A DNA stretch of 64,000 nucleotides from Chryseobacterium sp. G0162. GTDB lineage: Bacteria; Bacteroidota; Bacteroidia; Flavobacteriales; Weeksellaceae. Positions within the stretch are counted from its first letter, which is position 1. Each line of letters starts with the position of its first letter. The stretch covers positions 3,148,001 through 3,212,000 of the forward strand of contig NZ_CP033922.1 in NCBI RefSeq assembly GCF_003815715.1. The letters are read 5' to 3'. Both the position numbers and the translations under genes were made by a program. The notes beneath the pieces are model-generated. The model did not search any database. It was not told the DNA's origin and saw only the letters and a program-made list of their open reading frames with translations. Positions 35,281-43,658 of this stretch are shown one piece after another.

Positions 35281-36294
35281 TTATTTTTTTAAAATTACTG
35301 TAATCGCATCAGAAATTTCAAATAGTTTTCCGTTATAATTATTGCCCAGTAAGATAATGGTTAGCTTTTCATTCAGATCAGAAACCAAAAGGGCTTCATA
35401 GTTTCCGGCTCTTCCATCATGAGAGTGAGTAACTAATTTTTTGTTTTTAAATTTGGCTTCGCCCAAAGAAGATTGAGTATCCGGTAAATCAAACTGCTGT
35501 CCCAATTCAAACAATGAATTTTCATTAATTACTTTATTGGAATAGAGGCAATCTGACCATTTTAGCAAATCAGTTGTAGGTAAGAAAGTTCCACCCACCA
35601 AAAAATCAGGTTTATCTTCTGTTAATTTGTTATTAAATCCTTTTGCAATCAATTTTTCATCAACAATAGGCGTAATTTCAGACGAATTCATTTTACATGG
35701 CTGGAAAATATTTTTACTTACATACTTTTTGTAAGGCATTCCGGTAATTTTTTCAACTATAAACTGTCTTAGAAAAACATTGTTCATGTTGTAATCGTAT
35801 TGAGTTCCCGGCACAAAATCAAGTTTGTCGATTAATTTTAAATCATCGAAAATATCTTTATTACTTTTAATTTTTTTCCAATTTACATTGGGCAGTCCGC
35901 TTGTGTATTGTAATAAATCCTTTATAGTGACTTCATTGGCCCATTTGGGTAATTCCGGAATGTGTTGGGAGATATGATCTTCTATTTTCAATTTGCCCTT
36001 TTCCTGTAACTGTAATAATGCAACACCGCTGAATTCTTTGGTAATAGAACCGATATTAAACCTGTAATCAGTGGATAGTTTCTTTGTTTTTGCAGCATCT
36101 GTAAAGCCAAAGGAAGCGTTGTAAATGATTTTATTATTTTTTGAAACCAAAACATTTCCGTTAAAAGTCCCATTTTGACTGAACTGCTTCATTAAAGAAT
36201 CAATTTGAGCTGCCTTTTTTGTCTGGGCAAATGCAGAGCAGCTTAGGAGCAGGAGTGTGGTGAAAAATAAAAAGAATTGTTTATGGTAATGCAT
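35281..36294 (-). CDS. exported serine hydrolase, beta-lactamase (class C/PBP) fold
   Basis: A 337-residue protein with an N-terminal export signal (FFLFFTTLLLLSCSAFAQ; a lipobox-like LLSCS is also present). The active site motif is SITK (Ser83, Lys86), the second motif YNM is in YDYNMNNVFLRQFIVEKITG, and the third is HSHDGRAG. It is shorter than the 26557 protein and lacks the extra C-terminal domain. Probably a peptidoglycan-related or esterase-like enzyme; beta-lactam hydrolysis is not implied. Confidence 0.9.
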   Translation of the reverse strand: MHYHKQFFLFFTTLLLLSCSAFAQTKKAAQIDSLMKQFSQNGTFNGNVLVSKNNKIIYNASFGFTDAAKTKKLSTDYRFNIGSITKEFSGVALLQLQEKGKLKIEDHISQHIPELPKWANEVTIKDLLQYTSGLPNVNWKKIKSNKDIFDDLKLIDKLDFVPGTQYDYNMNNVFLRQFIVEKITGMPYKKYVSKNIFQPCKMNSSEITPIVDEKLIAKGFNNKLTEDKPDFLVGGTFLPTTDLLKWSDCLYSNKVINENSLFELGQQFDLPDTQSSLGEAKFKNKKLVTHSHDGRAGNYEALLVSDLNEKLTIILLGNNYNGKLFEISDAITVILKK

Positions 36295-36315
36295 GGTTAT
36301 TGTATGTCAGAGAAA

Positions 36316-36975
36316 TTAAAATAAAGGTTCTCCGTTAAGATCCGTTGTCAGAACTTCACTCATATAATCAAAAAAGGGACGCATGGCCAGTAGGGTCAAC
36401 ACTACTTCTTTTTGAAAATTATCAGATAAAACTTCTTTATCGGTAAATTTTCGCATAACGATGTATTGTTTTTTTCTGATGAGATCTATAGCCGGATGAT
36501 TTTTATCAAAGCCTCGAGGAGCTGTTTTTACAGCATCCCCTTTGAGTTCTTCAAAATATTTTACAAACGTTTCATCAGCGGTAATCTTTTCGATTTCCCT
36601 AGTACTGATTTCAAATTCTTTGCGGATACGAAGTAAATCCTTGGCATCAGGTCCCCAAAAACCACCGCCTACAAAACTGTTACCGGGTTCCAACTGAATA
36701 TAATATCCGCCTCTTAGCATGGGCTTTGAACGGGAAAATCCAACTCCAAAATTGTTTTTATAAGGAGTCTGATCCTTAGAAAATCGAACATCTCTGTAAA
36801 TCCTGAAAATATGAATGCCTTTTAAATTATCATATTCCTGAAGTTCAGTATATATCTGGTTGAAAAAAACTTTGTTTTCTTTTACGATCAAATCATATTC
36901 AGATTTGTGCTGTGCAAACCATTCCCGGTTGTTGTTTTTTTCTAATTGTTTAAGAAATTCAAATGCTTTTTTCAT
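36316..36975 (-). CDS. DUF2461 domain-containing protein
   Basis: The ATG at 36975 (MKKAFEFLKQLEKNNNREWF) fits the family start; the frame is open upstream to 37005. The 219-residue protein carries the DUF2461 features NNREWFAQHKSEYD, IHIFRIYRDVRFSKDQTPYK, GGYYIQLEPGNSFVGGGFWGP and APRGFDKNHPAIDLIRKKQY. These proteins are widespread, cytoplasmic and of unknown function. Confidence 0.92.
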   Translation of the reverse strand: MKKAFEFLKQLEKNNNREWFAQHKSEYDLIVKENKVFFNQIYTELQEYDNLKGIHIFRIYRDVRFSKDQTPYKNNFGVGFSRSKPMLRGGYYIQLEPGNSFVGGGFWGPDAKDLLRIRKEFEISTREIEKITADETFVKYFEELKGDAVKTAPRGFDKNHPAIDLIRKKQYIVMRKFTDKEVLSDNFQKEVVLTLLAMRPFFDYMSEVLTTDLNGEPLF

Positions 36976-37071
36976 ATAGGTGTTTGAATTTATTGATCTG
37001 TACAATAAATGTAAATCAATATAAAATGTAATGTTTGTTCTAACTCGGGATTGATATTTGAACGCTCGTGA

Positions 37072-38244
37072 TTATATCATCACTCTAATCTTCTGCAAAA
37101 CCCCCTTCTCATTTTTATAAGTAAAAATGTAAGTTCCCCGTTGTACTTTTGTTAAATCTATATTTCTATTATAATAGGCAAACCCTTTCCCGATTTGCTT
37201 TCCGTTCATTGTAAAAATGGTATATTCAAATTGATTGCTATTGTTTTTATTACTGATGACAAAGCCGTCTCTATGAACATTGGTAAACACCCTTGTTTTA
37301 GTTTCATAATCTTCAGTGATTACGTTTGAAGAGAGTGCACTTTCATTAATATCTGCAACCTGGGTGCTTTTAATAGATGAGTTGGCAACAGAAGTGGTGC
37401 TTCCGCCCATGATGTATAATTTATTATTATATACCTCCACCGCTGAGTGCCTTCGGGGAATCATATTGGAAGATAACTCATGTAATTCATTGGTCGTAGT
37501 ATCAAAATAGGCTAAAAAAGTTTGATTATCATAACCACCTACCACAAAAATCTTATTATCGGATACGGCTAATGAATGCCCGGATACACCGGCTGGCATT
37601 GTATATTGATCGGTCCAAAGATTAGTTTTAAGGTCGTAAACATTGATCAGATTAGAGGAGGTTCCATTAAAACCGCCAATAACATAGAGTTTATCATTAA
37701 CAATTTTGCCTTTTGTTTCTTTAGCTGTAGGCATGTCCGGTAATGAATTCCATGTATTTGAAGCAATATCGTAATACTGAAAATGATTAGAAAATACAGT
37801 GTTTGCAGCTCCGTTTAATCCACTGCCTCCAAACACATAGATTTTACCATTGTATATTGCAGAACCAGAATTTCCTGCATAAAAAGGATTAACTGCTCCA
37901 TGTGTTGTAGTGTTGGTGGTAAGATCTAAAATTTCAAGTTGACTATTTCCTACGCCGTTAAAAATATAAATTTTATTGTTGTACGTTTCTGAATTGGCAA
38001 ATCTTTTGGGAACCAGAGTAGTATTGAGAATACTCCATTTATTATCTGTAATATTATATTTCTCAATATAATTAGTATTTCCTTCGATGGTATAGCCGTT
38101 GGTCACATACATGTTGTCATTTACTATTACACTTGTTGTGGCGCCTCTGCCTGCAGACATATCTGCCAGCTTTTGAAAGTGAAGGTTTTGGGCATGGGCT
38201 AAGAATGAACCCAAAAGAGAAAGGAAAAATAATTTTGTTTTCAA
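37072..38244 (-). CDS. secreted Kelch-repeat protein with T9SS sorting domain
   Basis: A 390-residue protein with a signal peptide (MKTKLFFLSLLGSFLAHAQ) and about six Kelch blades, each with a pattern such as NKIYIFNGVGNSQLEI, GKIYVFGGSGLN, DKLYVIGGFNG and NKLYIMGGS followed by W/L at strand ends. The last 75 residues (DGFVISNKNNSNQFEYTIFT, KQIGKGFAYYN, KVQRGTYIFTYKNEKG) form a T9SS C-terminal sorting domain. It should be a surface or secreted beta-propeller for binding. A close paralogue at 40431 lacks the sorting domain. Confidence 0.92.
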   Translation of the reverse strand: MKTKLFFLSLLGSFLAHAQNLHFQKLADMSAGRGATTSVIVNDNMYVTNGYTIEGNTNYIEKYNITDNKWSILNTTLVPKRFANSETYNNKIYIFNGVGNSQLEILDLTTNTTTHGAVNPFYAGNSGSAIYNGKIYVFGGSGLNGAANTVFSNHFQYYDIASNTWNSLPDMPTAKETKGKIVNDKLYVIGGFNGTSSNLINVYDLKTNLWTDQYTMPAGVSGHSLAVSDNKIFVVGGYDNQTFLAYFDTTTNELHELSSNMIPRRHSAVEVYNNKLYIMGGSTTSVANSSIKSTQVADINESALSSNVITEDYETKTRVFTNVHRDGFVISNKNNSNQFEYTIFTMNGKQIGKGFAYYNRNIDLTKVQRGTYIFTYKNEKGVLQKIRVMI

Positions 38245-38414
38245 TGGTGTTAAGATTTAGTGTTTGGTTTTGATAGATGTTATAGAAGCAATTCGGGGAT
38301 TGTTTTTTAGTGCCGAATCGTAATAAAACATCGTTTTTCAAAGATAGGGAAAAGTTTAATATTTTTTCGTTTTGCCTTGAGTGAGATTAAATAATAATGT
38401 GATTAAATTCAAAA

Positions 38415-38445
38415 AATAAAAACCGCTCTGAGAACAGAACGGTTA
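38415..38445 (-). terminator. intrinsic terminator
   Basis: Minus strand: AACCGTTCTG pairs with CAGAGCGGTT around TTCT (one U-G wobble), followed by a T-run. It ends the SHOCT-domain gene at 38456. Confidence 0.85.
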
Positions 38446-38455
38446 TGCATGAAAG

Positions 38456-39016
38456 CTATTTTTCAGCCATTATTTTATCTTTTTCCTTTTGGAATTCTTC
38501 TTCAGACAGGACGCCGGACTCTTTTAATTCTTTAATTTTCTTCAGTCTGTCATATTTCGTTTCCGAATTCAGACGCTGAGATTTTTCTTTAGGTAAAAAT
38601 TCATCCGGAACAATCAGCTCACCTGATCTGATAGCGTTTTCAAGATCTATTTCATAATTCATGAGACCGCTACCGATTTTAGCATAATACACAAAACCAT
38701 TTTTTTTGTTCCCTCTCGACATTATTTTTTTAACCTTGAATGACAGCCCGGAGTTGCTTCTTTTAAAAGAATTTGCCTGATTGGCCAGTCCCTGATATCC
38801 TGTAGTTGAAGAATAATTGAATAGGGAAGAGGCATTGGTCCTGATAAATTTAAAATCGCCATCATTCATAGAGCCTGTGCCGATTTTCAGGTCTAAACCT
38901 TCATACACCTTAAAACCTGTTGAGGTAGTAAGGGTATCATTTTCAAATGTTGGAGTGTTTTGCGCGTAAGAACTTCCAAAAATCAGCATGGTAAATAATA
39001 AGACTAGTCTTTTCAT
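38456..39016 (-). CDS. exported SHOCT-domain protein
   Basis: ATG 39016 is selected for its signal peptide MKRLVLLFTMLIFGSSYAQ; the frame runs upstream to 39061. The mature part of this 186-residue protein has strands with the pattern STGFKVYEGLDLKIGTGSMN, and the C-terminus YDRLKKIKELKESGVLSEEEFQKEKDKIM is a standard SHOCT domain. SHOCT often marks oligomerising or ligand-handling proteins. Function unknown; the same protein type is common in flavobacteria. Confidence 0.85.
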   Translation of the reverse strand: MKRLVLLFTMLIFGSSYAQNTPTFENDTLTTSTGFKVYEGLDLKIGTGSMNDGDFKFIRTNASSLFNYSSTTGYQGLANQANSFKRSNSGLSFKVKKIMSRGNKKNGFVYYAKIGSGLMNYEIDLENAIRSGELIVPDEFLPKEKSQRLNSETKYDRLKKIKELKESGVLSEEEFQKEKDKIMAEK

Positions 39017-39182
39017 TGTTTTATTTTTAATAATCAAAATTGAAAGCCAAAAATAAAACATGGGGCAGAGCTTACCTTACGGGAATCCTTATTAGTTTTT
39101 TCAAAATATAACAAACCCTTTCATCAAATAAAATGCCGTTTTAAGAGTAATTTTACATTTCTCAAATACGTCATTGTTTTGT

Positions 39183-39692
39183 TTACTCATTCTCAAAAAC
39201 AAAACCACTTTCCTTGTCCATCTGCTCCCGCTCTTCCTTTGATATTCTTTTCCTTAACACTCTGGTAGTATACGCTCCTTTTACTATGTTTTTATCAATA
39301 TACATCCAATCCGTGATATTCTGAGAATTAATTTCAATAGTGTCTCCCAGTTTAACCTCCGTTGTTGAAATGGGGTCTCCATCCACGATTCCATAGAACT
39401 TATGGTCAGAATATTGCACTTCGCTTATCCAGATATGTTCATAACTGGAATCTGCTGCGGCAAATCTTTCTTTCAATGCGAAATTATAATAATCCGGATT
39501 GTGACTTTCTATTGCTTGTTTAAATTGATATAAAGAGTTTTGTGCGTTTTCTATTGCGGTATTCATTTCGCTGTCTTCTCCTTGTAAAATGTGAATACCG
39601 GGCTCATTATCTACTTTTACAATTTTATCTTTTTTCTGACAGTTTAGTAGGGCAAGACATGAAAGTAGATAGATTGGAAACTTAAAATGCAT
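39183..39692 (-). CDS. lipoprotein with DUF2314 domain
   Basis: A 169-residue protein with a lipoprotein signal (FPIYLLSCLALLNCQ, lipobox LLNC). The domain shows MNTAIENAQNSLYQFKQAI, FAAADSSYEHIWISEVQY, FYGIVDGDPISTTEVKLGDTIEI and NITDWMYIDKNIVKGAYT, all typical for DUF2314. It is probably an inner or outer membrane lipoprotein of unknown role. Confidence 0.88.
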   Translation of the reverse strand: MHFKFPIYLLSCLALLNCQKKDKIVKVDNEPGIHILQGEDSEMNTAIENAQNSLYQFKQAIESHNPDYYNFALKERFAAADSSYEHIWISEVQYSDHKFYGIVDGDPISTTEVKLGDTIEINSQNITDWMYIDKNIVKGAYTTRVLRKRISKEEREQMDKESGFVFENE

Positions 39693-39763
39693 GATTTAAT
39701 CTAATAATATTAATTTGATTTTCTAAATGGCTATCCATTGTTCTTATTCTCTGCTCTTTATTA

Positions 39764-40330
39764 TTATATTTTTAATTCGTAATGGGTAATGAGTTGGTTG
39801 GCATTCTTTAAAATGATTCCGCGAGTATGCTTTTCAGCTCCAAGTTTTTTCTCAATATAATTTTTAAGTTTTCTTTGATCGGAGCGAATAAGTTTCCAGT
39901 CTAATTGATGAGCTTCTTGTTCATGATCCGGATGTATAGAATCTTTTGCTATAGCTCCTTTTTCGTTAAATCCCATAAACTGGGATGCATTGAGAAAACC
40001 ATTTTGGATTCCGCCAAAATATAATCTTTGGATTCCCCAGCCTTCACTTGTGTATCGAAACGTATGTCCGTTACAATATTTAGGATCTAACGTCACTTTT
40101 CGAACGATATTTTTTGTTTTATCTAGCGGATTCCAAAGCCCAAATGTAACGGCATTTTGTTTGCCGTTTTCTAAATCAAATTTTTCCAGAATTTCGTTGG
40201 TTGAAAAATACTGTTTTAATTCTTCTCCAAATCCAGAATAATGATCAAAAACGAGATAATTAGTTTCTGAAAATATAAAATCCAATATTAATTTTTTATC
40301 CTCCACTGTTCCGAAAAAATCTGTTTGCAT
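39764..40330 (-). CDS. hypothetical protein
   Basis: A 188-residue soluble protein without signal peptide. It is rich in aromatic residues (VTFGLWNPLDKTKNIVRKV, NGHTFRYTSEGWGIQRLYFGGIQNG) and ends in a helical KYIEKKLGAEKHTRGII segment. It resembles small flavobacterial proteins sometimes found near toxin or immunity loci, but no family is recognised and no partner is adjacent. Confidence 0.7.
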   Translation of the reverse strand: MQTDFFGTVEDKKLILDFIFSETNYLVFDHYSGFGEELKQYFSTNEILEKFDLENGKQNAVTFGLWNPLDKTKNIVRKVTLDPKYCNGHTFRYTSEGWGIQRLYFGGIQNGFLNASQFMGFNEKGAIAKDSIHPDHEQEAHQLDWKLIRSDQRKLKNYIEKKLGAEKHTRGIILKNANQLITHYELKI

Positions 40331-40430
40331 GGTATTGTATGGTTATTACTATTCAAATTTATCCATTGTTTTACTATTATGTATGCACCACTACATTACC
40401 ATTATATTATTTTTTGCTATCTGAAGCTTT

Positions 40431-41402
40431 CTAGTGTTGGGAGTATGCTTTGGAATTTTTGTTTAAAGTCGGGTGACTTTGTGCAGCGAGTACACTTTCG
40501 CTGATATCTGCCACTTGTATGCTTTTAATAGCTGAACTGGTAACAGACGTTGTACTTCCGCCGATGATGTATAGTTTATTGTTATATATTTCCGCTGTGG
40601 CATGCCTTCTGGGAATCATATTGGATGATAATTGGTGTAACTTATTGGTTGTCGTATCAAAATAGGCTATAAAAGCTTGATTATTAACACCCCCTGCAAT
40701 AAAAATCTTATTACCGGATACCGCTAATGAGTGTCCGGATATTCCGGCAGGCATCGTATATTGCTTGATCCAGAGATTAGTGTTGAGGTCGTAAACGTTG
40801 ATCAGACGGGAGGGAGTACCGTTAAAACCACCAATGACATAAAGCTTGTCATTCACAATTTTGCCCTTTGTTTCCCTGGCTGTGGGCATATCGGGTAATG
40901 AATGCCATGTATTGGTAGCAATATCATAATATTGGAATCTATTAGAAAATACAGTGGTTGCCGCTCCATTGAGTCCGCTTCCGCCAAACACATATATTTT
41001 GCCGTTATAGAGGGCAGAACCTGCATTTCCTGTATAGGAACGATTAACAGCTCCTTTCGTTATAGTATTGGTGGAAAGGTCTACAATTTCAAGATGGCTA
41101 TTTCCCCAACCGTTAAAAATATACATCTTATTATTGTCAGTCTCTGAGTTAGCAAATTTTTTGGTAAGTAGACTAGCATTGAGAACACTCCATTTGTTAT
41201 CAGTAATATTATATTTCTCAATATAATTGGCATTACCTCCCTTTTCCTGATATCCATTGCTCACATAGATATTATCATCCACGATTACACTGGCTGTAGC
41301 ACCTCTGCCTACAGACATATTGGCAAAATTTTTAAAAGCAAGGGTTTGAGCTTGGGTGAACAGTGTACCTAAAAAAGAAAGGAATACTAATTTTGTTTTC
41401 AA
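40431..41402 (-). CDS. truncated Kelch-repeat paralogue lacking the T9SS sorting domain
   Basis: A 323-residue protein closely matching the Kelch protein at 37072 from its signal peptide (MKTKLVFLSFLGTLFTQAQ) through the last blade and on to VADISESVL. There the similarity stops. The remaining residues AAQSHPTLNKNSKAYSQH are encoded by an inserted palindromic repeat (40437-40495), so the sorting domain present in the paralogue is gone. The product would be exported to the periplasm but not secreted by T9SS. It is either a decaying copy or a relocated one. Confidence 0.85.
   Translation of the reverse strand: MKTKLVFLSFLGTLFTQAQTLAFKNFANMSVGRGATASVIVDDNIYVSNGYQEKGGNANYIEKYNITDNKWSVLNASLLTKKFANSETDNNKMYIFNGWGNSHLEIVDLSTNTITKGAVNRSYTGNAGSALYNGKIYVFGGSGLNGAATTVFSNRFQYYDIATNTWHSLPDMPTARETKGKIVNDKLYVIGGFNGTPSRLINVYDLNTNLWIKQYTMPAGISGHSLAVSGNKIFIAGGVNNQAFIAYFDTTTNKLHQLSSNMIPRRHATAEIYNNKLYIIGGSTTSVTSSAIKSIQVADISESVLAAQSHPTLNKNSKAYSQH
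40461..40498. repeat. palindromic repeat element, copy 1 (inside the truncated Kelch gene)
   Basis: AAAGTC-GGGT-GACTTTG followed by TGCAGCGAG. It matches copies at 45014-45052 and, less well, at 43983-44012. It supplies the aberrant C-terminus and stop of the Kelch paralogue. Confidence 0.6.
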
Positions 41403-41617
41403 TGGAAGGCGTTTTAGTGTTTGGTTCTATTTGATTTTCTTTCAATGATTCAGGTTTATTTTTTATACCGGATTCTTTAAGAGAATAATCGTATTTCAAA
41501 GATAAGGAAAAGTTGATGAGCTTCTTTCTTTTCCTCTTTAGTAAGATTGACAGAAGAATATTTTTTTCATCCAGAATATATCCAAGACTGTATTCACCTT
41601 TTTGGCTCGGTGTTATT

Positions 41618-42127
41618 TCAGTCTTCTTTGCTTAGATGCAGTTGAATGAAACCGTTTTTAAGGTTATATTCTTTATGTTTAAATTTTGAGTTCAGTTCAC
41701 TGCTGTTTCCTAAAACATCGCCAGCTCCTGTGATGAGTGGATGAATATTAAAATAAATGTCCGTTACCAAATCTTTGTCTATAAAGGCATTAAAAGCACT
41801 TGTTCCACCGCCAATTGCCATTTCGTGCCAACCTTTTTCTGACATATATTCAATAGCTTCTTCAGGACTTTTAACCGTCTTGTAGTCTTTTGATGAGTAA
41901 GGTTTTTCTGAGAGTATTACGATTTCTATTCCGCTGAAATGGTCTTTGACTTCCTGTGGGAAGGTTAAAAAATTTTCAAAGGTTTTAAAGCCTATGACAA
42001 GGTTCCCCACTTTTTTCGCGAATTCTAAATAAAAATCCATTGCTTCTGGTGGTAATTGATGATGTGGATGATCGGATAATAATACTTTACCATTAGCTGA
42101 AATGTTGGCAATTACTGTTACTTTCAT
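41618..42127 (-). CDS. dihydrofolate reductase-like protein
   Basis: A 169-residue RibD_C/DHFR-like protein: MKVTVIANISANGKVLL (start of the fold), NLVIGFKTFENFL, and EMAIGGGTSAFNAFIDKDLVTDIYFNIHPLITGAGD. It differs clearly from the 30822 protein. It is divergent from a HxlR-type regulator 85 bp away; such regulators often control a neighbouring reductase. The region 41403-41617 upstream of the Kelch paralogue has no gene. Confidence 0.88.
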   Translation of the reverse strand: MKVTVIANISANGKVLLSDHPHHQLPPEAMDFYLEFAKKVGNLVIGFKTFENFLTFPQEVKDHFSGIEIVILSEKPYSSKDYKTVKSPEEAIEYMSEKGWHEMAIGGGTSAFNAFIDKDLVTDIYFNIHPLITGAGDVLGNSSELNSKFKHKEYNLKNGFIQLHLSKED

Positions 42128-42182
42128 TTTTAATTTTTTTACTGTGTAAAATTATCTGAAAGAAACTTTACCTTTACTATCC

Positions 42183-42202
42183 GTTACCTTTTGGAAAGTA
42201 AC
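42183..42202. promoter_or_regulatory. candidate HxlR operator
   Basis: GTTAC-N10-GTAAC lies in the 85-bp divergent gap between the DHFR-like gene and the HxlR-type regulator. The core TTACCTTT is also repeated upstream (42163-42170 region). It could be the regulator's binding site; inference only. Confidence 0.4.
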
Positions 42203-42212
42203 TATTGTATGT

Positions 42213-42560
42213 ATGAGTACTAAAAAAAATGACATCAGTAAAGAACAAATATTGGCCCTTAAAGATGCCATTGAATTGTTGGGTGGCAAATGGAAATTCT
42301 GTATTCTGCATAATTTGTATCATCACGAAACAATGCGGTTCAAAGATCTGCAGGAAACGGCTCTGGGAATAAGTCCAAAAGTTTTATCCAAAGTGCTGCA
42401 GGAGCTGGAAGATAATTTACTGATCACCCGAACAGTTAATAACACCAAACCTGTCACCGTTTCGTATGCACTTACCACACACGCTGCAGAAACTGAAGAG
42501 GTTGTCAATGCTTTAATTAATTTTGGGTTGAAGCATAGAAAGAAAATAAAGGAGAAGTGA
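42213..42560 (+). CDS. HxlR-family winged-helix transcriptional regulator
   Basis: A 115-residue regulator with the HxlR hallmarks: AIELLGGKWKFCILHNLYHHETMRF, then DLQETALGISPKVLSKVLQELEDNLLITRT (recognition helix), and the wing VSYALTTHAAE. Members often sense electrophiles or redox stress through a cysteine; here Cys31 (KFCIL) is the only candidate. It is divergent from a DHFR-like reductase gene, its likely target. Confidence 0.95.
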   Translation: MSTKKNDISKEQILALKDAIELLGGKWKFCILHNLYHHETMRFKDLQETALGISPKVLSKVLQELEDNLLITRTVNNTKPVTVSYALTTHAAETEEVVNALINFGLKHRKKIKEK

Positions 42561-42583
42561 TTTATATCATTAAGAAGTTGAGT

Positions 42584-43138
42584 TTACATCAAATCACCTT
42601 TCTTGATTTTGAAAGCTTTATTTTCTCTTCTTTCAGTAATAAGGTGCGCTGCATCCAGCATTTTAATCAGATGAATGTAGGGGTTTATCATATTCCTTTC
42701 CGGTAGCTTGTCATAGATTCCCATTGAGAAGTAGACCATCCCAGAAATAAAGTAATCAAATTCATTGATGCTGTATTCTTTGAAAGCTTTTTTAAAGACC
42801 AACAGCGGATTTTGATATTCTTTCTCAGAAAGCAGACCAAGAACCAATGGAGAGACCTCTTCCAACTGAGTATTGATTGTATATTTCTTTTCTTTCAGCA
42901 TGATGAAGTAACTTGCACGGATGAATGACCGCATTGCCTGGTGAAAATGATAAATGACAGAAGGTTCTTCCTTTATCCAGCTATTTCTTTTAAGGGCATA
43001 GCTCATAATGTTGTTTAACAGCTCTTTGGTGGCTGTCAGATCATTGAGTTGAAAAAATGTTTCTATCTGCTGTAAGCCACAATATTTCTTCCGGCCTTTC
43101 CCAAGCCGGGATTGAAAGTCTGTTCTGTTTTTTTTCAT
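42584..43138 (-). CDS. hypothetical helical protein
   Basis: The ATG at 43138 (MKKNRTDFQSRLG) is chosen over an open stretch reaching 43195. The 184-residue protein is mostly helical (LQQIETFFQLNDLTATKELLNNIMSYALKR, VIYHFHQAMRSFIRASYFIML, LVLGLLSEKEYQNPLLVFKKAFKEY). It has no signal peptide and no named family that I recognise. A broken paralogue with similar spacing of YHFH and LGLLSEKEY lies just upstream (43165-43398). Confidence 0.7.
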   Translation of the reverse strand: MKKNRTDFQSRLGKGRKKYCGLQQIETFFQLNDLTATKELLNNIMSYALKRNSWIKEEPSVIYHFHQAMRSFIRASYFIMLKEKKYTINTQLEEVSPLVLGLLSEKEYQNPLLVFKKAFKEYSINEFDYFISGMVYFSMGIYDKLPERNMINPYIHLIKMLDAAHLITERRENKAFKIKKGDLM

Positions 43139-43164
43139 GAGTGTGTATTTTTTGTTGTACGATT

Positions 43165-43398
43165 TTACCCGGCAGTAAAGAAGTAAGTCCTGCAATGCCT
43201 GAACTTCCTTCTCATACTAGCCGAATGAATATGATAGAATTTGTGTTTTTCTAAAAGCCCGAAAGCCGCAATGGATTGTACACCCCATTGTACCGTATCA
43301 TAATACTTTATATTGTAAAGCAGGCTTAGAAAAAGATGATTGTAGAAAAGCAGAATGGCATGAAAATAAAACGGCATAGACTCTACAATATCTGCCAT
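43165..43398 (-). pseudogene. fragment of a paralogue of the 42584 gene
   Basis: The frame is open from 43440 to 43165. ESMPFYFHAILLFYNHLFLSLLYN and QSIAAFGLLEKHKFY align by pattern with SVIYHFHQAMRSFIRASYFIML and LVLGLLSEKEYQ of the downstream protein. The reading then drifts off (SASMRRKFRHCRT) and ends about 120 residues short. It is most likely the remnant of a tandem duplicate. Confidence 0.5.
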
Positions 43399-43448
43399 TG
43401 AGGTACTGGTATACCAGGGAACAGATAAGAGAGCCCACGCCTAGGTCG

Positions 43449-43521
43449 TGAGCTTCTAGCTTATCGTCTCGTTCCTAAAAATTACCAGTTTCCAATGGCG
43501 AGATTCTAAGCAATAGCTTCT
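43449..43521. other. imperfect long inverted repeat upstream of the paralogue fragment
   Basis: The strand segments CTTATCGTCTCG and CGAGATTCTAAG can pair at their ends (CTTA/TAAG and CTCG/CGAG, four mismatched bases between) around a ~26-nt loop. It could be a structured RNA or an insertion scar. No gene was seen in 43441-43658 apart from the regulatory palindromes. Confidence 0.3.
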
Positions 43522-43595
43522 ATATTTCTTTGAAGTATCGCAAAATTACATCTTCATATGTAATCTATAGACAAATATAATAAAAATATTTTCAT

Positions 43596-43613
43596 ATTAC
43601 CGAATTCGGTAAT
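43596..43613. promoter_or_regulatory. 18-bp perfect palindrome upstream of the XRE-like regulator
   Basis: ATTACCGAATTCGGTAAT is a perfect palindrome 46 bp before the ATG at 43659. Its size suits a dimeric helix-turn-helix repressor, so autoregulation by the adjacent regulator is likely but unproven. Confidence 0.55.
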
Positions 43614-43638
43614 GGTAATTTATATCAATAATTACAAT

Positions 43639-43656
43639 TTGCACTAAAGAGTGCAA
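43639..43656. promoter_or_regulatory. inverted repeat at the translation start of the XRE-like regulator
   Basis: TTGCACT and AGTGCAA bracket a 4-nt loop (AAAG) and end 3 bp before the ATG. It may be a second operator or an RNA hairpin covering the ribosome entry site. Confidence 0.45.
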
Positions 43657-43658
43657 TT

